A stretch of 64,000 nt of DNA from Calamus simplicifolius (taxonomy: Eukaryota > Streptophyta > Magnoliopsida > Arecales > Arecaceae). Position numbers and translations under genes: made by a program. The stretch lies in contig UESW01003881.1 of the NCBI GenBank assembly GCA_900491605.1, positions 1,406,157-1,470,156 of the forward strand, given 5' to 3'. Position 1 is the stretch's first letter. Every line of letters begins with the position of its first letter. Positions 45,244-55,069 of this stretch are shown piece by piece. The notes under the pieces are model-generated. The model ran no database searches, was not told the DNA's origin, and saw only the letters and a list, made by a program, of their open reading frames with translations.

Positions 45244-46714
45244 TTTATTGTCTAATCTTTTAGTAGATTTGATAGATAACTCGTATGGTCTTAGTAAAGT
45301 CTTAGATTTGATTCATATGAATCCTTCATTTTTCTAAAAACTAAATTCCATCATTAAAAAGAAGAAATCAAAAGTCAGTTCTTAAAATTGAAATGTCCAA
45401 CCCTATAAGATTGGATTACTATCAAGTAACCTCATTGAATCTGCCTTCCAATAAGATCCACAGTGCTTATGATGATTCTTCCACGATCCGAATATGCGTT
45501 GGCAGAAATTTAATACATATAGACGCGCGCACGCACCATGCACGGTCAATTAGGATGTAATTTATGAAGAATCACCCACTGACAAATGAAATAGGGAGCA
45601 AAATAATGTGTTATAGGAAGGGAGTAGGTTGTTTCAAACACAAGCTGCATTTCTATTTCCAATGCCATTAGGTAACATCGACAAATTTAAAACGTAAATG
45701 TTAGTGCAACATAAGGTACACGCCATGCAACGAGAAGCAAATATGAAAAATCTGAGAGCCTCCATCTCCCGTCGCACCCATAGTTTTCTGTCCTTTGGAT
45801 GTGCTGCTGGTAACGCTAAACTAAAAAATTTGATAAAATCTTGAGAACCTCTAGAATCCCTCCAAATGTTCACATCCCAAAAGCATGGCCGTAATTTTAG
45901 TATCAGGTACGGAAAACTTCGCATGCCCTCAGACACCCAGCCGGCCAGCTGATCGGCCATAACAATCGTCGAGCAAGCTGATGGAACGCCTCATTACGTC
46001 AGGAATTCTGGCGAGTAAAATGTTTTGAAACTTGATGACATTATCGAATTTACTGAGTGAAAACCAGCTTTTTGCCTTATAAAACTACACAGCTTTCATT
46101 TGTCGACATCTTCAAGATCCTGGAACGCAAGTCTCGAACCAATTTTCTCCTTTTCCCCATTTCATTGGGAACCGAACAGTCTCCGCAGAATGCATTGCCA
46201 AATGGAAATTACACCACTGCTTGCGAGACTTTACCGTTTCCTCCATCCATGAAGTTTGTAAGTTTACCCCAAAATAAATAAATAAATAACAAATTATTTC
46301 TACATCTCACACCGATTGTAGCTGCATTTACTTAATTACAGATTACTTGGCTGTCGTTCTCCAGTCCGGAACTGTTCACCTGCACCTCTGCAAAAGTACT
46401 TTAGGCCATTCACAATGGCATCAACAACAAGAAAATACAACAGATCATTGTGGCTAAATCTCACCATTCACATCCCAAGTGATCCAGATCCCATCCTTCC
46501 AATCAGGATTAGCTCAGAAACAAAAGACTTATATTCATATGCCTTTGGATCACAAGATTCCATTTGTGTTATTTATATCTCATATGACTATGTAGTTCTT
46601 AAGCTACTTATTATTAATAAAATCTCAAATTTCATTTTAATTAGCAAATTTGTTATTAGAGTTCATAAAGTTAAGAAGATGCATTTTTTTGTATTTTTAC
46701 TCAAAACCAGATGA
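45241..46714. other. Intergenic DNA
   Basis: No gene supported. A 108-codon frame on the minus strand (45960-45634) and a 74-codon frame at 46057-46281 have no recognisable domain. Confidence 0.4.
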
Positions 46715-46795
46715 CCAATCTCATATACTCAACTCAACTCATGTAAGCCTTTTCCCAACTACATAGGGTCGGCTACATGACCAATCCCATATGCC
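46715..46795 (-). mobile_element. LINE 3'-end fragment, minus strand
   Basis: CATGTAAGCCTTTTCCCAAC then TACATAGGGTCGGCTACATG is the reverse complement of the conserved LINE tail (CATGTAGCCGACCC...GTTGGGAAAAGGCTT). It is followed by a TTGAGTTGAG-type end on the minus strand. It is a 5'-truncated LINE copy of under 100 bases. Confidence 0.65.
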
Positions 46796-49517
46796 TAATA
46801 ATATTACTACTGACAGACCATAACTCACCATGTGATGTTTTAATTCACCTTTTAAACCATTCAGTGATTCAAAACATTTAAAAACAAGCTTAAAGAGGTT
46901 AAAGCCTTGGCAAGTAGATGATGCAAATTAATTACAAGGTTATTTTCAGACGAAAGAGTACTGTGTAAAGGGTTATTTGTCATATATGCCATCCTATTCA
47001 CAAAGTACAAAATTAAGTTTATGAGGTTATGACAATCTCAAATTAATAACTTGTTATTCACCATGTAATGTCCTGATAGCTCATCCATAGAACTTAAAAA
47101 AGGTTAATGAAAACAAAATGAGAATAAGAGGGGGCAAACAAATATTTGTACTCAAACAATACACAAAAGTCCCCTGTCGACATTAATCCTAGTATTTTCT
47201 CCAATTCTGTCCTATGTTCTTTTTTTATTATCTCTTCTTTCCCTTAATAAGATGAGGAAGGGTGATAATGATCATGCTGAGTGAGTGCCTTTAGGATAGG
47301 ATGATAACCATTCACAAGCCAAAAAAAGTGACATGATCGTAATGCAGTTCTCCATCTAAGTCACTTCCGCTAAAAGCTCATTCTCCTACAAGTAAACCAA
47401 AATCAATCGTGAATCACATTAACACTATTCTTTTCCAATTCCAATTTCAAGATACTAGTAAAAGCCATCTTTAGTATTTTCCAGATAACAAATCTTGTAA
47501 CTTTTGAACTCTTTGAATATTCACTTTTCAGAGGTTAGACTTAGACCTTTTCATGCTCATCCATTAATCTGCCCTTTATATTGCACACATCCAACAAGGT
47601 CTTTATGGTCCTCTTTTCTATCCTTTCCACCTAAAGGTAAGATCACTGTCACCTCAGATTTATTGTTCTATCCCACATAATCAACCCATCCCAAACAATC
47701 AATTTAATTGTCCTATCTCAATGCTAATCATAAACTTCATTTAGTTTAGTTAAGATTTTTGGAATGAGTAGCATTTGAGACAAACTCGATAATATAAGCA
47801 CGATATGCTTGAATATCAACAATTGGTATCCATTGTAAAATATTAGAAAAGCAAAATAATTGATAAAAATTGATGATCTTAATCTTTAACAATATAATTG
47901 AGCTGAGATAATAGATTAAGCTTTTCCATAAGATCAATGCAAAGAAAGGCCCCACTGAGTATTAATAAAAATCTTATACCTAATCAAAAGACAGGAAAGA
48001 ATTTAGAAAAGTGGATGAGAAACATATCAATCCAAATAACTTGCAAGAATTTAATGACAGATTTCACTGCATCAGTCTTAATTTATATTATCAAATCAGC
48101 AACTTTGCAGTGGACTAGAAATACAGATTTGAAGCACTTATGACTCATCCAAAAAATGACCAGACAGAAGGTACACATGAAAGGTCAAGCTGCCTGGATA
48201 CCAAAAAAGGAAGAATTTTTTTCCATCCAGCCTAATTTGCAGCATGTAATGTTTGTTATTCTAGAGAACTTCCAGACCTTTCTAGCTTAAACTAAAAAGA
48301 TCCATCATGTAAGATGTCCTAACTCCTTGCTCACCCCTAACCTTGCAGGTCTTTTTTTTTTTTTGGGTCTTACAGAACAACCCAAGTGCTTCATCTAAGA
48401 ACTGAATTGATTGGTTATAAACCTAATGAAAGTTCATATCAAGTAATCAAAGTTCGCTACCACCTGAAAGTTCTGTAGAAAACTGATAAAAAGTCGATGC
48501 AGCCAGAGAATTAAACATTCCTCCTCCTCTCAGACCTCAAAGGACCAAATAAAGTGCCGAAAGCTAGATGAAGTATGAAGCAGCATATCATTTTATTTTA
48601 TTTCAAAACCCATCATTTTATTTTATTTCAAAACCCTTGTTAAAACAATATTCTGCTAATGCAATGCAATGGACCAAAAGAAGCTAAACATCCAATACAG
48701 TTCTTCCCAGATTCCAGTTAATTGTCCAGCAGATACTGCATGCTGGGGTACACTATCAAAACAGTATCAAATTTCCGGAGCCAGGATACCAGAAAAACTT
48801 GTCAATGATTGGAACTAAAAGGGAAAAAATGCATAGCAGATTGAACCACAATCAGTATCAAAAAAACAGTTTATTAGAAAAAGAATACAATAAACCATGG
48901 TTCCAGAATTAGTCAAACTATGAACCCAGAACAAGCTACATATTATCAAAATTTCATCAACATCTTAGTAGGAAGCAAAAACTGAATATTGTGCTCAGAA
49001 AACCTACTAACCTAGTCGACAAAGATGCAACATAATGTGAACATAAGAATCAACTGCACTTGATTCGAGTCCGATTTTATAATGAAAAAATAACATAAAA
49101 TAAAACTTCCCTCATTTCAGCGTTTCTCAATTCCCACCAAGACCATGTACCACAGATCCGTTCGGTAACATTTAGACATCCCATGTCACAGAATTTGATG
49201 ATCCAAATTAGCAACTAAATAACATTCATTTCAAATATTTCCCTTACATTTCAGCAATCTCTACCATAACTAACCACTGGCAAAACAAAAACAAATTATA
49301 CGAGTAGAAGGAGGTAAAAAAAAAATCCATGTTCCCATAAAAACCAGCCAACTGAAAGCAGAGTATGGCTGTTCTCAAATAACAGCAGAAAGTAAGATGA
49401 TCAAATTTTAACAAAAGTAGCATTCATCATTATTCTGAATCCAGGAAAAGTAAAAAAAACCCAATTTTCCATCGCAATCGATCCCTGGACCTAGGGATCA
49501 CCAACCCCTCTCTCCCG
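46796..49517. other. Intergenic DNA and 3' flank of the ferredoxin-like gene
   Basis: AT-rich, no gene recognised. A TTTATTTTATTTCAAAACCC duplication lies at 48591-48638. The part next to 49517 should be the 3' UTR of the minus-strand gene; no clear poly(A) signal can be chosen. Confidence 0.4.
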
Positions 49518-49999
49518 TTACGGGGTATCCCATGGCTTAGGCTCGGGATGGCAACGACCATACCTTGGAGATCAGGCGCGAGCACGACCTGGCACCCGAG
49601 CCTTGCGTGCTTGTTTAAGATTCGGTTCCTGGAGGACCTCGTAAGCACGTACTTCTCATCGTACGACGGCGGGGGGAGCTTTTCGAGCCACTCCTGCGCG
49701 ATGTGGACCTCACACTCGGCGGAGCAGGCGTCGATCTCCTCCAGCCGGTGGGAGGCCGGGTCGATGAGGTTAGCGTAAATCAGGGCGCGGAGGAGGGTCT
49801 GTCCCGAGAGCCCCACGATCTCATGCCTCGTCCCGTCGGGATCGATGGCGAATAGCTTGACGATCCGGTCGGCAACCTTGGCGGAGGCGCCGGGGGCGGC
49901 GGAGGAGCACGGCCGGGAGAGGGATCTCGAGAGGACCGAGATGGGGGAAGGGGATCGGGAGAGGTGGAGAGGTATTCGACGGAGAGCAGCGATCGCCAT
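49518..49999 (-). CDS. Mitochondrial ferredoxin-like protein, complex I C1-FDX type
   Basis: Single-exon gene starting at the ATG 49999-49997. Residues 1-40 are Arg/Ser/Ala-rich without acids, a mitochondrial presequence. The rest matches the plant 2Fe-2S ferredoxin-like family of Arabidopsis At3g07480, described as the ferredoxin that bridges the two arms of plant complex I. Motifs: VKLFAIDPDGTRHEIVG, LLRALIYANLIDPASHRLEE, IDACSAECEVHIAQEWLEKL, RILNKHARLGCQVVLAPDLQ. Mature cysteines are only C92, C96 and C136, in place of the C-x5-C-x2-C...C of cluster-binding ferredoxins. The open frame runs on to 49430 with an unrelated tail, but one base added in the CCC run at 49545-49547 gives EPKPWDTP and a TAA at 49518, 160 residues, as in homologues. 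The frameshift is probably an assembly error. Confidence 0.85.
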
Positions 50000-50107
50000 G
50001 GCTAGGGTTTTGATTGGGCTGGGGTGAGGCAGAGGCGGGGGTGAGAGGGGATCGGCTTTTCTTCGAAGCGTAAGGGTATAGATGTAACAAAATTGTCATG
50101 CGAGGGC
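50000..50107 (-). promoter_or_regulatory. Short 5' flank of the ferredoxin-like gene
   Basis: Only 108 bases separate the start codon from the 9-bp target duplication of the MULE. Promoter parts further upstream are therefore displaced by 7.7 kb, or are supplied by the element's left end. No TATA box is evident. Confidence 0.45.
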
Positions 50108-50116
50108 ATAATTGGA
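50108..50116. repeat. 9-bp target site duplication ATAATTGGA, left
   Basis: ATAATTGGA occurs here and at 57851-57859, directly outside the inverted ends of the MULE. Nine bases is the standard Mutator duplication length. The identity continues for six more bases (GGTAGC) at both places. Confidence 0.75.
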
Positions 50117-50250
50117 GGTAGCTCTCTATTGGCACCCCAAAAAATCCTCTCAGCACCCGCATAAAAAAAAAAAAAAAAAAAAATGCTAACTACACCCATG
50201 GTTACTCACTACACCCACCCATTTTTTTTAATCCCTAAATTACCCTCACC
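50117..50250. repeat. Left terminal inverted repeat of the MULE
   Basis: Shares CTATTGGCA, CTCTC and ACACCCAC blocks with the inverted right end. It is interrupted by a run of about 20 A at 50163-50182. Confidence 0.65.
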
Positions 50251-50279
50251 CCTTTCACCCCTCAAAATTTCTCAGCACA

Positions 50280-50790
50280 CCCACACCCTCCCCGCGCCCC
50301 CCCCCTCCCGCCCTCCACCCTCTTCCTCTCCGGCGGAGCTCCTCCCTCCCGGCGGAGCACCTCCTTCCCGGCGGATCTCCGGCGAGGTAAGTCTTTTTTT
50401 TTTTTTTTTACTTACCTCCCATGCTACCGGCGGAGCGGGTTGTCCGGCATGGGAGCTCCCATGCCGGCGGCGGCCCGGCATGAGAACGAGGAAGGGAGCC
50501 GGCGGGCCGCCGGCTCCCTTCCCGTTAAGCAATTTTTTTTTTTTTTTTGTGAGTGCCGGCGGCATTCCCGCCGGGAGCTCCCTCTCCGGCGGGTTGTCCC
50601 GGCATGGGAGCTCCCATGCCGGCGGCGGCCCGGCATGAGAACGAGGAAGGGAGCCGGCGGCCCGCCGTCTCCCTTCCCCGTTAAGCAATTAATTTTTTTT
50701 TTTTTTTTTGTGAGAGCCGGCGGCATTCCCGCCCGGTGCTCCCTCTCCGGCGGGTTATCCGGCATGGGAGGCATGGGAGCTCCCAGATCG
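50280..50790. repeat. GC-rich tandem repeat with poly(T) tracts upstream of the PMD gene
   Basis: Two and a half units of about 154 bases (starts near 50438 and 50592). Each holds the perfect 20-base palindrome GGCATGGGAGCTCCCATGCC, a CCGGCGG-rich part, then CCCTTCCCGTTAAGCAATT and a run of 14-16 T followed by GTGAG. The T runs with flanking GT/AG look like remnants of splice or foldback events. A hairpin GTAAGTC(T)nACTTAC lies at 50390-50415. Long open frames here come only from the lack of A/T. Confidence 0.8.
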
Positions 50791-50994
50791 TTAACAGTTT
50801 AAACCCACTAAACATTAACACTTGCACACAAACTACTGAATTTTGGCAATTGCACTTATTGGCTTCTCATTCTTGATCAATTTAGTCTTATAATTCATAA
50901 ATGTAAATCTGAATATTTTGTTCAGTTTCATCATATAACTTGTCTACTTGAATTGCATTTTGATTGACGTATATGCTGATACTCAGTTTCAGAT

Positions 50995-52963
50995 ATGGAT
51001 GCTGGTTCCTCGCGATTTAGACCCACGGCGTCAGCCAGAAGACGTCGTGCCGGTCATGCTGAGGCCGAGGTTCCTGCTGCACCATCGCCCCCTGCTGAGG
51101 CCGTAGACGAGGACATGCCCGCTATGGACGTTGAGGGTGAAGCTGTCGGGCCATGTCCAGGAGGTCCAGAGGATGAGTCTGTCCTGAGTAGTTTCAGGAC
51201 ACATATAGCAGCCTCGATCTGGAGGCAACAGGTATTATTTAATTGCTATTGCATTTTACTTTCTTTAATGTATCATTACGATGCTGTGATATAAATTATT
51301 AATGGCATTTATATTACAGGAACGGGCTCCACTGAAGTGCATGAACCATGCTGCCAAGGTAGCTGAATGGCAGTGGTGGGAATCAAGGCAACCAAATAGG
51401 AAGTTCAGGGCAATCATAGAGCAGTCGGGCCTTATAGATCTAGTGCACTCCTCTTATCGGTTCACCGATAAGATTCTTGTCTCCGGCTTTGTAGAGAGAT
51501 GGCAGCCCGAGACGAACACCTTCCATCTACCCTGTGGCGAGATGACTATTACATTGGACGATGTAGCCGCCATCTTAGGGATTACTGTCACGGGTTCCTC
51601 AGTGTCATGTGAGAGGATGAGCGATCGGGAAGCTGAGGACATCCTTGTTGAGCTATTGGGTGTGTCAGATACAGATGCGCGTCAGGAGGTTCTATCTGTA
51701 CGTGGTCAGTCTGTTAGGTTAGAGTGGCTGAAGAGTCATTTTCACACTGTATCTGATAGAGATAGTCATCACAGGATAGAGTGTGCAGCGCGGGGGTATT
51801 TGCTATTTTTGATAGGGTGCACACTCTTTGTTGATAAAAGTGGAACGAGGGTGCCTATAGCTTATCTTGCTCTATTTAGGGATTTGGATAGAGTGAGATC
51901 ATATTCCTGGGGTGCCGCTGCTTTGACTTTCTTGTACCGTCAGCTGGGGATTGCGTCTAGGGCATCAGTTAGACAGATCAGTGGATACATGACGCTGCTC
52001 CAGGCTTGGATTTATGAGCATTTTCCAGATCTCACTCCTCATCCATCCCTTGATTATACTGATGCGAGGCCCCGCGTGCAGCGTTGGCATCCTGGCACTC
52101 CATCACGTACCTCGATGGACCATTTAGTTTTCTTCGTGAGTCATTGGACGTTTTGAGGGCCGATCAGGTATGTACCATGATGTGTCGCTTGTATATTTAA
52201 GTTTTTTTAATTTGCTATATATGACCTAGCTGGGTATTGTTTATATGTTGCAGGTCATTTGGGATCCCCATCGTCATCAGCGAGCTGATCGTCCGTTCCT
52301 AGACATTGCATTCTTCAGTGGATGCCTAAAGTGTATGGATGTCGTAGAACCCTATCATCCTGAAAGGGTTCTACGACAGTTTGGTCGGATACAGACGATC
52401 CCTCGCGCGCCACTAGCCCCTGCGCGAGCCAGTAGAGGACCGACAGCAGGATCGTACCGTATTGCATATGTCTTCTTGGATCAGTTATGGGAGGAGTGGG
52501 AGGATCACGTACTGAGCCAACGTCGTAGGAGCCATCCGGTTGTCCGACCATCGGACTGTGTTCCAGGATATATGGATTGGTATTCTCGTATCACGCACTT
52601 GGTTGTCCACCCCCCAGAGAGCCGATCCAGCATATATGATCGTGCACGAACTGAAGATGTTGATGTTGATCTTGACGTTTACCGGCGGCGCTGTGAGGAT
52701 GCCATCAGCATTTGTACCAACACTCTAATATGGGTCGGGTGGAGATTGCATCATTTGGGACCGACTACATGTACGATGTTATGTCGCATATGGCTGATGT
52801 TCTGCAGGGTCAGCACATCTCGACTGTTGAGCCTGATGTGCCTGGACCTAGTCATGCGACACCTGATGTGCCTGGACCCAGTCATGCACGACCTGATGTT
52901 CCTGGATCTAGTCGGGCACCCACACAGCAGTATAGGCGTCGACGACGACGGGCTGGGGATTGA
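50995..52963 (+). CDS. Plant mobile domain (PMD) protein of the MULE, three exons
   Basis: Exons 50995-51231, 51320-52167 and 52254-52963, with clean borders (CAACAG|GTATTA, TTACAG|GAACGG, GATCAG|GTATGT, TTGCAG|GTCATT), all phase 0. The protein matches the MAIN/MAIL1-type plant mobile domain: HAAKVAEWQWWESR, HSSYRFTDKILVSGFVERWQ, TNTFHLPCGEMTITLDDVAA, ILGITVTG, then SWGAAALTFLYRQLG and VIWDPHRHQRADRPF in exon 3. The C-terminus has three PDVPGPSHA-like repeats and an Arg-rich end. PMD proteins are known both as MULE/gypsy passengers and as domesticated regulators of silencing. Two one-base gaps interrupt the frame, in the TTTT run near 52131 and near 52709; with both filled the length is 1797 bases, 598 residues. 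Confidence 0.88.
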
Positions 52964-53269
52964 TTGGGATGGATTTGTATTACTTTTGCTTGTTACAAAG
53001 TCAATATTTTGTTATATGTAACATTCAAAGCAAATGAAATGAAATGAAAGTTTCAATTCCAAATTTTTTGTCTTATTTACAAACATTTCATCCCTTGCCA
53101 TTCCGTTTCATCCGTGCCATCCCGTGCCGGTACGTGCCGGGCCGCTTGTATTAACACCGCACAATTATCGCGCAAATCACATTGATTATATCTAAAATAT
53201 AATGACATTTGTTATTGAAAAATATCAAAGGCCAATCAAAGGCGTGCCGTGCCAATGAAACGCTTGCCG
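52964..53269. other. 3' flank of the PMD gene
   Basis: Short intergenic part with CCGTGCCATCCCGTGCCGG-type repeats at 53100-53145 that recur inverted at 54080-54140. No gene. Confidence 0.5.
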
Positions 53270-54110
53270 GGCCAATATTACGCCTGGGCCATCAATTGCT
53301 GCCCCGTGTCGATCTGCGCACCAGATGGCCCGGGACCCATATCCTCCTCGACATTCCACTCAACCACAAAGCCCCGTGCCGGCCCGTGCCGGTGGCGTGC
53401 CAAATTTTATTAAAGATTTTGAAATAACTCAATAAATCACTCATTTTAAAATTTGAAAATATAATTTGAGTACCCTCTTGTCTGCGCACCCGACGGCCCG
53501 GGGACCATATCCTCGGACCCATTCCACACAACCAAATAGCCGCGTGCCGAATTATCCTCCGTTCGGTCTGACAGAGCCGAACAGAGGCAAACTGTTCGGC
53601 CCTGTGTGGCCGAACAGAGTGCAACACTGTTCGGCCCTGTGTGGCCGAACAAATCCTCTGTTCGGCCCAGTGTGGCCGAACAGAGGAATTGTTCGGCCAC
53701 ACAGGACCGAACATGGTTTTCTAAAGGCCTGTGTTCGGCCTGTGTGGCCGAACAAATCCTCTGTTCGGCCACACTGGGCCGAACAGAGGCAATTTGTTCG
53801 GCCACAGGGCCGAACAGTTTGCCTCTGTTCGGCTCTGTCAGACCGAACGGAGGTAATTCGGCACGCGGCTATTTGGTTGTGTGGAATGGGTCCGAGGATA
53901 TGGTCCCGGGCCGTCGGGTGCGCAGACAAGAGGGTACTCAAATTATATTTTCAACCAATTTTAAAATGAGTGATTTATTGAGTTATTTCAAAATCTTTAA
54001 TAAAATTTGGCACGGGCACGGGCCGGCACGGGGCACGATGGCCCGGCAGGTATATTGGCCCATCTGGAATCCCAGGCGTATTGTTGGTCCGGCACGGCAC
54101 GGGATGGCAC
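53270..54110. repeat. Large inverted repeat between the two MULE genes
   Basis: Arms of at least 330 bases (53371-53700 and about 53730-54034) are near-perfect reverse complements, with weaker pairing out to about 53270 and 54110. The loop lies near 53710-53725. Each arm contains CCGTGCCGGCC-type repeats, an AT-rich part with AAATTTTATTAAAG, and four to five copies of a short palindrome. Transcripts running through from either gene would form a long hairpin. Confidence 0.9.
53545..53850. repeat. TTCGGCC hairpin array at the centre of the inverted repeat
   Basis: About nine tandem copies of TGTTCGGCC-N(5-7)-GGCCGAACA, spaced 31-35 bases (for example TGTTCGGCCCTGTGTGGCCG). The units lack stop codons, so overlapping long frames appear on both strands; they are not taken as genes. 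Confidence 0.9.
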
Positions 54111-54279
54111 GAATGGAACGGGATGGCACGGGATGGAATGTTTGACATTGATCGAAGTGTATACAAACAATTTGCACACATAAGAAGATAAAAAAAATGA
54201 TATTCAAAACTTTCATTTCATTTCAATTGCATTGAATGTTACATAAACAAAATGTTGACTTTGTAACAACCAATGCACT

Positions 54280-54997
54280 CTACAACTCAACAGTCTCGCT
54301 AAGTATTACATCGGACGATATATTTTCTCTGAACTGTTGAATCCTAGATTCATAAGAATTGGCCCATCCGGAAGCACAAGGTAAATGGTATTTTAACCAG
54401 TTGGTTGCTATTGGCGGTACTGGATGACCCGGCAACAAGAAAACCTACAAAGAGTAATCAAGTTTAAAAAATCGTCAAGAATAACAGCAATGTCTTAAAT
54501 TTAAAAGAGTAATATATTTAATACCTCAACAAAATGGTTGCTATTAACGAAGGCCACTGCAATGTCTTTACGGGATACAAGAGGAAGAGGCACCGATCTG
54601 AGCGGTAAGAAAGTCAGACATTGTTGCAAGGAGAGGTGGTACAGGACAACATTGTAGCATGATGCTATAAGATGCCCCATATCTGGCATGGTCATCCACC
54701 GGTCATATGGCGGACAATCCTCAAAATATGATAATGCATGAGCGATCTCGTCAACCCTCCCCTCGACAGCATACAATGCGCGATAGTGCTCTATATGACA
54801 GTTCAACTCATGTAATAAATCCCTCCTGACACGTGGCCAATCTTCCTCTCCGAAGCCAAGTAAGTCAGCAATTGCTCGAATCCACAGTTGCCATCAGCTT
54901 TGACATCCTTGATGTGCTGGATGAATGCCCTCAACCCGTCTGGAAGTTGATTAATATAGATCATTGGCTTATGTGACCGGATTCGTTGACGAATAAC
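54280..54997 (-). CDS. OTU cysteine protease part of the MULE transposase gene (exons 5-6)
   Basis: Exon 5 (54997-54525) and exon 6 (54444-54280, stop TAG) continue the gene from exon 4. The OTU fold is shown by DVKADGNCGF with the catalytic Cys, then EDWPRVRRDLLHEL, LSYFEDCPPYDRWMTMPDMG and FVNSNHFVEV with the catalytic His. The end reads LLPGHPVPPIATNW and YHLPCASGWANSYES. OTU proteases cut ubiquitin or related tags; the role in a transposase is unknown. One T is missing at about 54877 right after DGNCG; restoring it gives 474 bases (158 codons) and phase 0 at both borders. The homologous exon in the neighbouring MULE has the T. Confidence 0.85.
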
Positions 54998-55069
54998 CTA
55001 CAAATTGTATTGAATGATATGAATTATATAAAATATAACGATAAGCTATATTAAAGAAAAGCTTCGTAC

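Noticed and set aside
45634..45960. 108-codon minus-strand frame beginning MADQLAGWVSEG
   Set aside because: No recognisable domain, no splice or promoter context, AT-rich repeat surroundings.
49430..49517. C-terminal extension of the ferredoxin-like frame to 189 residues
   Set aside because: The tail after residue 152 is unrelated to homologues, while one base added in the CCC run gives the conserved EPKPWDTP ending.
50272..50802. Long Pro/Arg/Gly-rich frames on both strands
   Set aside because: Explained by the GC-rich tandem repeat with poly(T); they contain homopolymer Lys or Phe runs and no domain.
53446..53969. Several overlapping open frames of 120-180 codons with FGPVWPN/AEQ-type repeats
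   Set aside because: They are translations of the stop-free hairpin array in multiple frames and on both strands inside the inverted repeat; no independent evidence of coding.
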